From: Burkholderia pyrrocinia
Lineage (GTDB): Bacteria > Pseudomonadota > Gammaproteobacteria > Burkholderiales > Burkholderiaceae
DNA length: 64,000 bases
Reading direction: 5' to 3'
Assembly (NCBI RefSeq): GCF_003330765.1
Contig: NZ_CP024902.1
Coordinates: forward strand, 1,860,001 to 1,924,000
Numbering within the stretch: the first letter of the stretch is position 1; each line of letters starts with the position of its first letter. Below the pieces are notes generated by a model, which saw only the letters and a list, made by a program, of their open reading frames with translations, did not search any database and was not told where the DNA came from. Positions 1 through 7,132 of this stretch are shown in pieces. Made by a program: the position numbers and the translations under genes.

Positions 1-1
1 C

Positions 2-805
2 GAGCGCTATGCGTACGTGACGTCGATGCGCGAGGGCAGCGTCGTGCGCATTGATCTGGCGAGTGGCAAGATCGTCGACAGCGCGACGCTCGGCCGGTTT
101 CCGCGCGCGATCGTCGCATCGGCATCGCACGACAGGCTCTACGTGCTGAACGGCGTCGACGACACGGTGTCCGTCGTCAGCATCACGTACTGGCCGCAGG
201 TCGTCGCGACGCTGAAACTGGGCGACGGCGACGGGGCGGGCGTCGAGTTCGGGCGGCCGCTGTCGATGTGGCTGTCGCCGGACGGCAAGCAACTGAACGT
301 CAACGCGATGCAGAAAGGCACGATCGTCGCGTTCGATACGTCGACGAACGAGCCGGTCCGCTCGTATCCGCTCGATGCGGGCTTCATCCAGGCGGAACCG
401 GGCGCGCCGGGCGCGGGAACGTGGCTCTACGGCGCGTCGTCGGTCAAGTGGGTGGACCCGGCGAGCCTGGCGCCGCTGAAGACCTATCCGGTCTGCCAGA
501 CTTCGGCGCACGGTTTTGACGGCAGCGGCGACGGCAAGCTGATCGCCGTGACCGCATACGACGGCTCGCCGATGCGCGTGATCAAGGTGGCGACCCGCCG
601 CACCGTCGGCGAATTTCCGGTGGCGGGCGGCGTGTCGCAGGTGATCTTCGCGCCGGACCATCGCACGCTCTACGCACTGGGCGCTGCGGGCACGCTGTCG
701 TTCCTCAGCATGGACCGCTCGCTCGATTACCTGAAGGACACGGACGGAGGCGAGTTCCTGTGTGCGGCGTCCGCGGACGGGGAAGCGGGCGGCGACGGCG
801 AGTGA
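2..805 (+). CDS. YVTN-type beta-propeller repeat protein, 5'-truncated by the window edge
   Basis: The reading frame is open from the first complete codon (ERYAYVTSMREGS...), so the gene starts before the window and only its last 268 codons are here. The protein shows repeated propeller-blade signatures: YVTSMREGSVVRIDLASGKI, LYVLNGVDDTVSVVSI, LYALGAAGTLSFLSM. These fit the YVTN/YncE-like beta-propeller family, usually periplasmic or secreted proteins with binding rather than catalytic roles. No catalytic motif is visible and the ligand is unknown. An internal GTG at position 17 could be mistaken for a start, but codons upstream of it continue the blade pattern. It is followed by 175 nt and a strong hairpin before the next gene. 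Confidence 0.7.
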   Translation, partial: ERYAYVTSMREGSVVRIDLASGKIVDSATLGRFPRAIVASASHDRLYVLNGVDDTVSVVSITYWPQVVATLKLGDGDGAGVEFGRPLSMWLSPDGKQLNVNAMQKGTIVAFDTSTNEPVRSYPLDAGFIQAEPGAPGAGTWLYGASSVKWVDPASLAPLKTYPVCQTSAHGFDGSGDGKLIAVTAYDGSPMRVIKVATRRTVGEFPVAGGVSQVIFAPDHRTLYALGAAGTLSFLSMDRSLDYLKDTDGGEFLCAASADGEAGGDGE

Positions 806-931
806 TCGCCTTGCTCGCCTCATGACCAAACCCGCAGAGCAAAGCACCATTTGTTGGTTCGGATTCGCCGCGCGCGCTGATACGTTAGCGGCTTCGCGAC
901 CACACACGCCGTCGCGATGTTCCTCGAACCG

Positions 932-956
932 GGCCGCCGCGCGATCCGCGGCGGCC
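932..956 (+). terminator. Strong GC hairpin between the propeller gene and the ABC binding-protein gene
   Basis: Perfect 10-bp stem GGCCGCCGCG / CGCGGCGGCC with a 5-nt loop, ending 24 nt before the ATG at 981. Only TT follows it, so it is not a classical intrinsic terminator. It may end the upstream transcript or act in the leader of the transporter operon. Confidence 0.5.
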
Positions 957-980
957 TTCATAACAAATCAGGTCGTGCTC

Positions 981-1796
981 ATGAAAATCCACACACTCGC
1001 TACGTGGCTCGTCGGGGCTGCGCTCGTCACGGCAGGCACCGTCGCGCATGCGGACCGCCTCGACGATATCAAGAAAGCCGGCGTGCTGCGCGTCGCGACG
1101 TTCGACAGCAATCCGCCGTTCGGCTATGTCGATGCCAGGAACAACCACATCGTCGGCCTCGATGTCGATTATGCGAAGGCGCTTGCCGACAAGCTCGGCG
1201 TGAAGCTGCAGCTCCAGCCGACCAACCCCGCGAACCGCATTCCGTTCCTGACGTCCGGCAAGGTCGATCTCGTGCTCGCGAACTTCACGATCACCGACGA
1301 ACGTGCGAAGCAGGTCGATTTCAGCATTCCGTATTTTTCGTCGGGCCAGCAGTTTCTCGCGAAGAAGGGCGTGCTGAAATCGGCCGACCAACTCAACGGG
1401 CTGCGCGTCGGCGCCGACAAGGGCACGACGAACGAGATCGCGCTGCGCGAGAAATTCCCGAAGGCGACGATCGTCGCGTATGACGACACGCCGTTCGCGT
1501 TCGCCGCGCTGCGCGCCGGCAACGTGCAGGCGATCACGCAGGACGGCCCGAAGCTGATCGGGTTGCTCGCGAACGTGCCTGACAAGCAGAACTACGAGAT
1601 TCCGGCATTCACGATCTCGAACGACTACATGGGGGTCGGCGTGCCGAAGGGCGAGACGCGCCTGCTCGGCTTCGTCAACGACACGCTGAAGGGCCTCGAG
1701 GCGAACGGCCGCGCCGTGCAGATCTACGACGCATGGTTCGGGCCGACGACGAAGACGCCGCTCACGCGCATCTTCCGGATCGGCGACAAGACCTGA
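981..1796 (+). CDS. Polar amino acid ABC transporter, periplasmic substrate-binding protein
   Basis: 271 aa, SBP_bac_3 family. The ATG at 981 gives a clean Sec signal peptide (MKIHTLATWLVGAALVTAGT, cleavage near AHA|DRL). Longer upstream starts would put non-signal sequence in front. The mature protein has the family pattern GVLRVATFDSNPPFGYVD near the N-terminus and the GKVDLVLANFTIT segment that lines the ligand cleft. It resembles the GltI/GlnH class of glutamate/aspartate/glutamine binders, but the substrate cannot be fixed from sequence alone. Two permease genes follow on the same strand after 99 nt, so it is the first gene of an importer operon. Confidence 0.88.
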   Translation: MKIHTLATWLVGAALVTAGTVAHADRLDDIKKAGVLRVATFDSNPPFGYVDARNNHIVGLDVDYAKALADKLGVKLQLQPTNPANRIPFLTSGKVDLVLANFTITDERAKQVDFSIPYFSSGQQFLAKKGVLKSADQLNGLRVGADKGTTNEIALREKFPKATIVAYDDTPFAFAALRAGNVQAITQDGPKLIGLLANVPDKQNYEIPAFTISNDYMGVGVPKGETRLLGFVNDTLKGLEANGRAVQIYDAWFGPTTKTPLTRIFRIGDKT

Positions 1797-1895
1797 TCCG
1801 CACCGCACCGCACGCGCGTCGCGACGTACCGGAACATCGGCAGCGCGGCGCTTTCCGTTTTCTTCCGATCGCGCGCTTCGCGCCCGCACCACAGC

Positions 1896-2618
1896 ATGCT
1901 CGGGTTGGCTCCCAAATATCTGTCCTGGCTCTGGCAGGGCTTCCTGCTGACACTCGGCCTCGCGGCCGCGTCGGCCGTCGCCGCGACCGCCGGCGGGCTG
2001 CTGCTCGCGGTCATGCGTCATGCGAGCGGCACGGCGCCGCGCATGGCGGCAGCCGCGTACGTCGTCGCGTTCCGCAACACGCCGCTGCTCGTGCAGCTGC
2101 TGTTCTGGTATTTCGGTGTCGCGTCGTTGCTGCCCGACACATGGATCGCGTGGCTGAATGCGCGGCATGCATTGAGCGCGGGCCCGTTCACACTCGCGTG
2201 GCCGTCGTTCGAATTCGTCGCGGGCTGGGTCGGGCTGAGCGCCTATACGGCCGCGTTCGTCGCCGAGGAATGCGAAGCCGGCCTGCGTGGCGTGCGGCGC
2301 GCGCAGCATGACGCGGCAGCCGCGCTCGGCCTCACGCCGATGCAGTCGCTGCGTTACGTGGTGCTGCCGCAGGCCGTGCGCATCGCGTTGCCGCCGCTGT
2401 TCGGTCAATACATGAATCTCGTGAAGAACTCGTCGCTCGCGATGGCGATCGGCGTGGCCGAGCTGTCGTACGCATCGCGGCAGGTCGAGACCGAGACGTT
2501 CAAGACCTTCGCTGCGTTCGGTGTCGCGACCTTGCTGTACGTCGCGGCGGTAGCCGCGATCGAGGCCGGTGCATACGCGGCCACGCAATGGCGCGACCGG
2601 CTGGGAGCGGGGCGCTGA
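1896..2618 (+). CDS. Polar amino acid ABC transporter, inner-membrane permease 1 (HisM/GltJ type)
   Basis: 240 aa. The protein is hydrophobic with about five membrane spans. It has the permease-ATPase coupling (EAA) loop ALGLTPMQSLRYVVLPQAVR near residues 148-167, the signature of HisMQ-type permeases. The start at 1896 (MLGLAPKYLSW) places the first membrane helix immediately after a short N-terminus. It lies 99 nt after the binding-protein gene and 2 nt before the second permease, so the two permeases are probably co-translated and form a heterodimeric channel. Substrate is inferred to be a polar or acidic amino acid from family membership. Confidence 0.88.
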   Translation: MLGLAPKYLSWLWQGFLLTLGLAAASAVAATAGGLLLAVMRHASGTAPRMAAAAYVVAFRNTPLLVQLLFWYFGVASLLPDTWIAWLNARHALSAGPFTLAWPSFEFVAGWVGLSAYTAAFVAEECEAGLRGVRRAQHDAAAALGLTPMQSLRYVVLPQAVRIALPPLFGQYMNLVKNSSLAMAIGVAELSYASRQVETETFKTFAAFGVATLLYVAAVAAIEAGAYAATQWRDRLGAGR

Positions 2619-2620
2619 CG

Positions 2621-3346
2621 ATGGACTTTTCGCTGCTGCTCGCCAACCTGCCGTACCTGCTTGTCGGCGCATTCCCGGACGGCCCGCTCGGCGGCGCCGC
2701 GCTGTCGCTGGTGCTGGCGATCGCGTCGGCCGTTGCATCGGCCGTGCTCGGCATCGCGCTCGGCGTGGCGATGGCGCTCGCACGCGGCCCGGCGCGCGTG
2801 CTGCTGCTCGCGTTCATTGGCTTTTTCCGCGCGATTCCCGTGCTGATGCTGATCTTCTGGACATACTTCCTGATGCCCATGCTGCTGCACATGGACGTGC
2901 CGGGGCTCGCGACGGTGGTATGCGCGCTCGCGCTGATCGGCGGCGCCTATCTCGCGCATGCGGTGCATGCGGGCATCGTCGCGGCAGGCGACGGGCAATG
3001 GCAGGCCGGGCTGTCGCTCGGGCTTACGCGCTGGCAGACGGTGCGTCATGTGCTGCTGCCGCAGGCGATCCGGATCATGACGCCGTCGTTCGTCAACCAG
3101 TGGGTCGCGCTCGTGAAGGACACGTCGCTCGCGTATATCGTCGGCGTGCCGGAACTGTCGTTCGTCGCGACGCAGGTGAACAACCGGCTGATGGTGTATC
3201 CGGCGCCGATTTTCCTGTTCGTCGCGGTGATCTATCTGGTGCTGTGCACGTCGCTCGACGGCGCGGCGCGCTGGCTGCTGTCGCGCCGTCCGCGCGCGGA
3301 ACGCGCCGCGCAGGCGGCGGCCGAGCGCACGGAGCCCACGCGGTGA
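2621..3346 (+). CDS. Polar amino acid ABC transporter, inner-membrane permease 2 (HisQ/GltK type)
   Basis: 241 aa, paired with the preceding permease and starting 2 nt after its stop. The ATG at 2621 (MDFSLLLANLPYLL) is preferred over an in-frame ATG at 2588, which lies inside the upstream gene and adds a polar tail. The EAA coupling loop is LGLTRWQTVRHVLLPQAIRI around residues 133-152. The C-terminus is polar and Arg/Ala-rich. No ATP-binding subunit follows: the next gene is convergent and unrelated. The cognate ATPase must be encoded elsewhere or upstream of the window. Confidence 0.88.
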   Translation: MDFSLLLANLPYLLVGAFPDGPLGGAALSLVLAIASAVASAVLGIALGVAMALARGPARVLLLAFIGFFRAIPVLMLIFWTYFLMPMLLHMDVPGLATVVCALALIGGAYLAHAVHAGIVAAGDGQWQAGLSLGLTRWQTVRHVLLPQAIRIMTPSFVNQWVALVKDTSLAYIVGVPELSFVATQVNNRLMVYPAPIFLFVAVIYLVLCTSLDGAARWLLSRRPRAERAAQAAAERTEPTR

Positions 3347-3480
3347 TGGTGTGCCGCTGCGATGGCAGCGGCCGCCGCGAACTGCCGGTGAGGAAGCATC
3401 GGTGAGCGAGTATCCGCACGGACAGCGCACCGGGCCGGCCGGGCCTGGCGTGCAGTACGGACAAGGGCGGTAGAGGAGCT

Positions 3481-3519
3481 GCCGCCCGCGCTGCCGCTCA
3501 TCGAGCGGCAGCGGGCGGC
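3481..3519. terminator. Hairpin between convergent transporter and peptidase genes
   Basis: Left arm GCCGCCCGC-GCTGCCGCTC (3481-3499) pairs with GAGCGGCAGC-GGGCGGC (3503-3519) around a 3-nt loop with a 2-nt bulge. It sits between the stop of the plus-strand permease (3346) and the stop of the minus-strand peptidase (3528), so it can serve both transcripts. There is no U-tract on either side. Confidence 0.55.
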
Positions 3520-3527
3520 TCGCGTCG

Positions 3528-4793
3528 TTACGACGCCGAGTAGTGCGTATTGAAGACCGCGCGCAGCGTCGATTTGTCGGTCGCGAAGTCGCCCCACAGC
3601 GGCCCGTCGTTCTGCGCGAACGCAAACGGTGCCGTATCGATCGACGCGAGGCGGAAGCGCCACTGCGCCGCTTCCTGGCGGAACGCGGTGAGCTGCATGT
3701 CGGACAGCGCCGTCTGCGCGCTGGCGAGCGTGACGAGCGGATCGACCGGATCGTTCGCGACGCGCACTTCGAAATGCAGGTGCGGGCCCGTTGCGGCGCC
3801 CGTCATCCCGACCGAGCCGATACGCTGGCCCTGCTTCACGGTTTCGCCCGTCTTGAGCCCGCGCGCGAATGCGGACAGGTGCGCGTAGTAGGTCGAGTAG
3901 CCGTCCGCGTGATCGACGATCACGTAGCGGCCGTAGCCGCCCGGATCGGTGCCGACGAACGACACGACGCCGTCGGCCGCTGCGTCGACGGGCGTGCCGC
4001 TCGGCGCGGCGAGATCGACGCCCGTATGGAACGCCATCGCCTGCGACAGCGGATGGATGCGCTCGCCGAAGAACGAGCTGATGCGCGTCCACTTGACCGG
4101 CATCGTGAACGCGGCGGCTTCGAGCGGCGAACCGTCGAGCGTGTAGTACGCACCGTGTTCGGCGCCCGGCGCGCGGAACCAGATCGCACCGAACGTGCGG
4201 CCGGCGACGCGCAACTCGAGCGCGGTGAGGCGCGGCGTGCCGTCGTTGGTATCGAATGCGACGCGGTAATAGTCGCCGCGCTGCGCACTCGCGCGCATCG
4301 CGACCTTGCCGCTGACGAGATCGCCGAACTGGATGCGCACTTCGGGCGGCACGTCGAGACGGTTCAGCGTATCGGACAGCGTGAGCTCGATGTCGCCCGC
4401 GCGCATCCCGTGCTGGTTTTCGGGCGACGCGAACTGGAACAGGCTCGTATAGCCGAGCATGTCGTTGCGGTGCGCGCTGAGCGGCGCGAACAGGCCCGGC
4501 TGCACGTTGCGGTCGTTGCGTTCATTGCGCTCGCCGATCGTGCGGGCGAGCTCGTTCGTCACGAAATGCTGCGCGGTGGGAAACGGCGTGTCGGACAGCA
4601 CGCGCTGCGGCAGCGCGGCCGTGCCCGAGTCGACGGCGCCCGGCAGTTGCGACACGGCTGGCAGCGCGGCGGCGAGGCCGAGTGCGGCGAGGGCGCCGAG
4701 CACGGCGGCCGGCACGAGCGCGCGCACGACGCGCTGCGCGCGGCCGGGCGCGACAGCATCAGGGGTTACGGCAGGCTTGACCAAGGTGTCCAC
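3528..4793 (-). CDS. M23-family (LytM-type) metallopeptidase, membrane-anchored
   Basis: 421 aa. An N-terminal hydrophobic segment (residues ~25-50, VVRALVPAAVLGALAALGLA) suggests a signal anchor. The C-terminal half carries the lysostaphin/LytM fold: zinc ligands in FHTGVDLAA (HxxxD, ~residue 258) and in GPHLHFEV (HxH, ~residue 337), with GTDPGGYGRYVIVDHADGYS between. These residues are intact, so it is probably an active peptidoglycan endopeptidase acting in the periplasm, in cell-wall turnover or daughter-cell separation. The start taken is GTG at 4793. No good ribosome-binding site is visible, so the N-terminus is uncertain. It is convergent with the ABC operon and downstream of a structured intergenic region. 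Confidence 0.85.
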   Translation of the reverse strand: MDTLVKPAVTPDAVAPGRAQRVVRALVPAAVLGALAALGLAAALPAVSQLPGAVDSGTAALPQRVLSDTPFPTAQHFVTNELARTIGERNERNDRNVQPGLFAPLSAHRNDMLGYTSLFQFASPENQHGMRAGDIELTLSDTLNRLDVPPEVRIQFGDLVSGKVAMRASAQRGDYYRVAFDTNDGTPRLTALELRVAGRTFGAIWFRAPGAEHGAYYTLDGSPLEAAAFTMPVKWTRISSFFGERIHPLSQAMAFHTGVDLAAPSGTPVDAAADGVVSFVGTDPGGYGRYVIVDHADGYSTYYAHLSAFARGLKTGETVKQGQRIGSVGMTGAATGPHLHFEVRVANDPVDPLVTLASAQTALSDMQLTAFRQEAAQWRFRLASIDTAPFAFAQNDGPLWGDFATDKSTLRAVFNTHYSAS

Positions 4794-4874
4794 ATCCAGG
4801 AAGGCGGTTCAAAGGGGTGTGGGCAGGGGCCGCCGGCGGCACATCCGTCGGCGACGGGGCGGGTGGCGGGCGTG

Positions 4875-4903
4875 CAACAAAACAGGCCCCGCCAGGGGCC
4901 TGT
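4875..4903 (-). terminator. Intrinsic terminator reading toward the M23 gene
   Basis: On the minus strand, a 9-bp perfect stem ACAGGCCCC / GGGGCCTGT with loop TGGC is followed directly by TTTTGTTGC. This is the best U-tract terminator in the first 12 kb. It would end either the TetR transcript (stop at 5113) or an intergenic small RNA. Confidence 0.6.
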
Positions 4904-5010
4904 ATCGTTCCCGTTCGACCCAACGCGCGGGGCGGCCCGCTTCGAACGGCGGCGTGCATGCCGGGTCGAACCCGGTTATCACGAAGACGCTAAAGAAAGA
5001 TGACAGCGTC
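4877..5010 (-). ncRNA. Candidate small RNA or structured leader, intergenic
   Basis: The 319-nt space between the TetR gene and the M23 gene holds no credible ORF but is highly structured on the minus strand. It contains, in minus-strand order: stem GACGCT...AGCGTC (5010-4986) with a pyrimidine-rich loop; CCGGGT-TCG-ACCCGG (4975-4961); a CGTTCG...CGAACG pairing (4946-4909 region); and a terminator hairpin ACAGGCCCC-TGGC-GGGGCCTGT (4903-4882) followed by TTTTGTT. A weak promoter-like TTAACA-16-TAGACT lies at 5038-5011, but it would start the RNA inside the first stem. It could equally be the 3' end of the TetR mRNA. No known RNA family was recognised. Confidence 0.35.
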
Positions 5011-5112
5011 AGTCTACCGATGTTCCGCAAAATGTTAAAAATTTTAAAGGGGGTCGGCTCATTCGTTTCGCAGTGCGGTAAATCGGGTTAAATCAGCATT
5101 TATTACGACAAT

Positions 5113-5763
5113 TCACGTCAGCCCGGCAATTTGTGCGCGGCCATGCAGCGCGGCGGACGTTCGGATGGCGTCGAAGCCGGCGTCGAGCATCGCTTCGGCG
5201 TCGTTCCACAGGTTGCCGCGCAGCCGGTTGGTCCAGATCATCGACGCGAACACGCCTTCGAGCAGCGACACGAGATAGACGGCAGCCAGATGCACGTCGA
5301 GATCGGCGGCGATTTCGCCGGCCGCGATCGCACGGCGCAGCAGCGCCTTCGTGATCCGCAGCATCTGCAGCTCGAGCAGCATGCGGCGCCGCTGCAGCGC
5401 GCCGTTTTCCTCGCTCTGCTCGCACTTCGTATAGAGGATCACGAGCACGCGCTGCATCGGGCCCGGCTCGCCGCATTCCTGCAGGTAGTGCGAGGCGGCG
5501 CGCCGCAGCGTGTCGAGTGGCGGCAGGCCGTCGCCCGCGTCGAAACCTTCCGACGTGCGCGCGAACGCTCGGTCGCACATCGCGAGACACACTTCCATCT
5601 TGTTGCGGTAGTGGCCGTAGACGGCGCCCCGCGACATCCCGGCGGCCTCGGCGAGGTCCGCCATCGCGGTTTGCGCGACGCCTTTCTCGAGCAGCACGAG
5701 CTCGGCGGCGTCGAGGATCCGGTGCTTGATGGCGAGCGATTCTTCCCGGGTCTTGCGGGCCAT
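5113..5763 (-). CDS. amrR: TetR/AcrR-family repressor of the adjacent RND pump
   Basis: 216 aa. The N-terminal helix-turn-helix (residues ~12-60) has the TetR pattern RILDAAELVLLEKGVAQTAM followed by AGMSRGAVYGHYRNKMEV. The C-terminal ~150 aa form the variable ligand/dimer domain, AcrR/TtgR-like. ATG at 5763 is preceded by AAGGAAAC at good spacing. It is divergent from the efflux operon starting at 5914, and a perfect palindrome lies in the shared promoter region, so autoregulated repression of the pump is inferred. The symbol rests on this position and on similarity to the AmrR regulators of Burkholderia AmrAB systems, not on a database comparison. Confidence 0.85.
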   Translation of the reverse strand: MARKTREESLAIKHRILDAAELVLLEKGVAQTAMADLAEAAGMSRGAVYGHYRNKMEVCLAMCDRAFARTSEGFDAGDGLPPLDTLRRAASHYLQECGEPGPMQRVLVILYTKCEQSEENGALQRRRMLLELQMLRITKALLRRAIAAGEIAADLDVHLAAVYLVSLLEGVFASMIWTNRLRGNLWNDAEAMLDAGFDAIRTSAALHGRAQIAGLT

Positions 5764-5831
5764 GTCGTGAGTTTCCTTACAATTCGCTGTCGTTTTATTG
5801 AGACAGTGTGGCGGTCGGATTGAAACAGCGT

Positions 5832-5860
5832 TTAATTAATCAGTCGTGACTGATTATAAT
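5832..5860 (+). promoter_or_regulatory. Efflux operon promoter with a perfect palindromic operator
   Basis: TAATCAGTC-GT-GACTGATTA (5837-5856) is a perfect inverted repeat. A TATAAT -10 hexamer at 5855-5860 overlaps its right edge, and a -35-like TTAATT at 5832-5837 overlaps its left edge (17-nt spacing). A repressor dimer bound here would cover the core promoter of the operon starting at 5914. The divergent TetR gene is the obvious candidate. Confidence 0.75.
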
Positions 5861-5913
5861 CGGCCACCCTGAGCCGCCGCATTGTATCGGCGGCGAACGA
5901 TCCGAGGTCATAG

Positions 5914-7113
5914 ATGAATAACAATCGCTTCCTGTTGCGCCACCGGCTGGCGCCATTCGCGCTGGCGGCCGTGCTGGCCGTGGCCGGCTGCGGAAAGGGC
6001 GACAAGGACGCAGCGCCGGAGACCGCGAAGCAGGCGACCGTCGTGACGGTACGCCCGACGGCCGTGCCGATGACCGTCGAATTGCCGGGCCGGCTCGACG
6101 CATACCGGCAGGCGGAAGTGCGCGCGCGGGTCGCGGGCATCGTTACCGCGCGCACCTACGAGGAAGGCCAGGAAGTGAAGCAGGGCGCGGTGCTGTTCCG
6201 CATCGATCCAGCGCCGCTGAAGGCCGCGCGCGACGCCGCGCAGGGCGCGCTCGCGAAGGCGCAGGCCGCCGCGCTCGCGGCGAGCGACAAGCGCCGCCGG
6301 TACGACGATCTCGTGCGCGACCGCGCGGTGAGCGAGCGCGACCACACCGAAGCCGTCGCCGACGACACGCAGGCGAAGGCCGGGGTCGCGTCCGCGAAGG
6401 CCGAACTCGCGCGTGCGCAGTTGCAGCTCGACTATGCGACCGTCACCGCGCCGATCGCGGGCCGCGCACGGCGCGCGCTCGTGACCGAAGGCGCGCTCGT
6501 CGGCCAGGACCAGGCGACGCCGCTCACGACCGTCGAACAGCTCGATCCGATCTACGTGAACTTCTCGCAGCCGGCCGCCGACGTCGACGCGCTGCGCCGC
6601 GCGGTGAAGAGCGGACGCGCGACGGGCATTGCACAGCACGACATCGCGGTGACGCTGTTGCGCGCCGATGGGTCCGCGTATCCGTTGAAAGGCAAGCTGC
6701 TGTTCAGCGATCTCGCGGTCGATCCGACCACCGACACCGTCGCGATGCGCGCGCTGTTCCCGAATCCGGAGCGCGAGCTGCTGCCGGGCGCGTATGTACG
6801 GATCGCGCTCGACACGGCGGTCGACCAGCGGGCGATCCTCGTGCCGCGCGACGCGCTGCTGCGCACGACCGACCGCACGTCGGTGCGCGTGGTCGGCGCG
6901 AGCGGCAAGGTCAAGGACGTCGAGGTCGTCGCCGACCAGATGAGCGGCCATGACTGGCGCATCACGCGCGGCCTGACGGGCGGCGAGCGCGTGATCGTCG
7001 ACAACGCCGCGCAGTTCGCGCCCGATACGGCCGTCAAGCCCGTCGAGCAGGCGCCGCCGTCGAAGGTGGCGCCGGCAGCGGCCGCTTCGCACGCGGCCGC
7101 CCGTCAAACCTGA
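5914..7113 (+). CDS. amrA: RND efflux periplasmic adaptor (membrane fusion) lipoprotein
   Basis: 399 aa. The lipoprotein signal ends in a lipobox (LAVAG|C, Cys ~29), so it is anchored in the inner membrane facing the periplasm. It has the HlyD/AcrA-like order: lipoyl half-motif ELPGRLDAYRQAEVRARVAG, an alpha-helical hairpin rich in Ala/Lys (~105-165), the second lipoyl half LDYATVTAPIAGRARRALVT, and a beta-barrel. It links the inner-membrane pump to the outer-membrane channel. It is first of three co-directional genes, and the RND gene begins 19 nt later. The tripartite set and its place beside fimbrial and ornibactin genes match the RND-3/AmrAB system of the B. cepacia complex. Aminoglycoside or macrolide efflux is known for that family and was not shown here. 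Confidence 0.9.
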   Translation: MNNNRFLLRHRLAPFALAAVLAVAGCGKGDKDAAPETAKQATVVTVRPTAVPMTVELPGRLDAYRQAEVRARVAGIVTARTYEEGQEVKQGAVLFRIDPAPLKAARDAAQGALAKAQAAALAASDKRRRYDDLVRDRAVSERDHTEAVADDTQAKAGVASAKAELARAQLQLDYATVTAPIAGRARRALVTEGALVGQDQATPLTTVEQLDPIYVNFSQPAADVDALRRAVKSGRATGIAQHDIAVTLLRADGSAYPLKGKLLFSDLAVDPTTDTVAMRALFPNPERELLPGAYVRIALDTAVDQRAILVPRDALLRTTDRTSVRVVGASGKVKDVEVVADQMSGHDWRITRGLTGGERVIVDNAAQFAPDTAVKPVEQAPPSKVAPAAAASHAAARQT

Positions 7114-7132
7114 CCGGTTCAAACCAATCACC

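Noticed and set aside
885..2783. Long minus-strand frame opposite the amino acid transporter genes
   Set aside because: Arg-rich low-complexity translation; the plus strand encodes a full signal peptide and ABC signatures.
4961..4975. CCGGGTCGAACCCGG resembling a tRNA T-arm
   Set aside because: No acceptor, D or anticodon stems can be formed around it on either strand, so it is better taken as one stem of the structured intergenic region.
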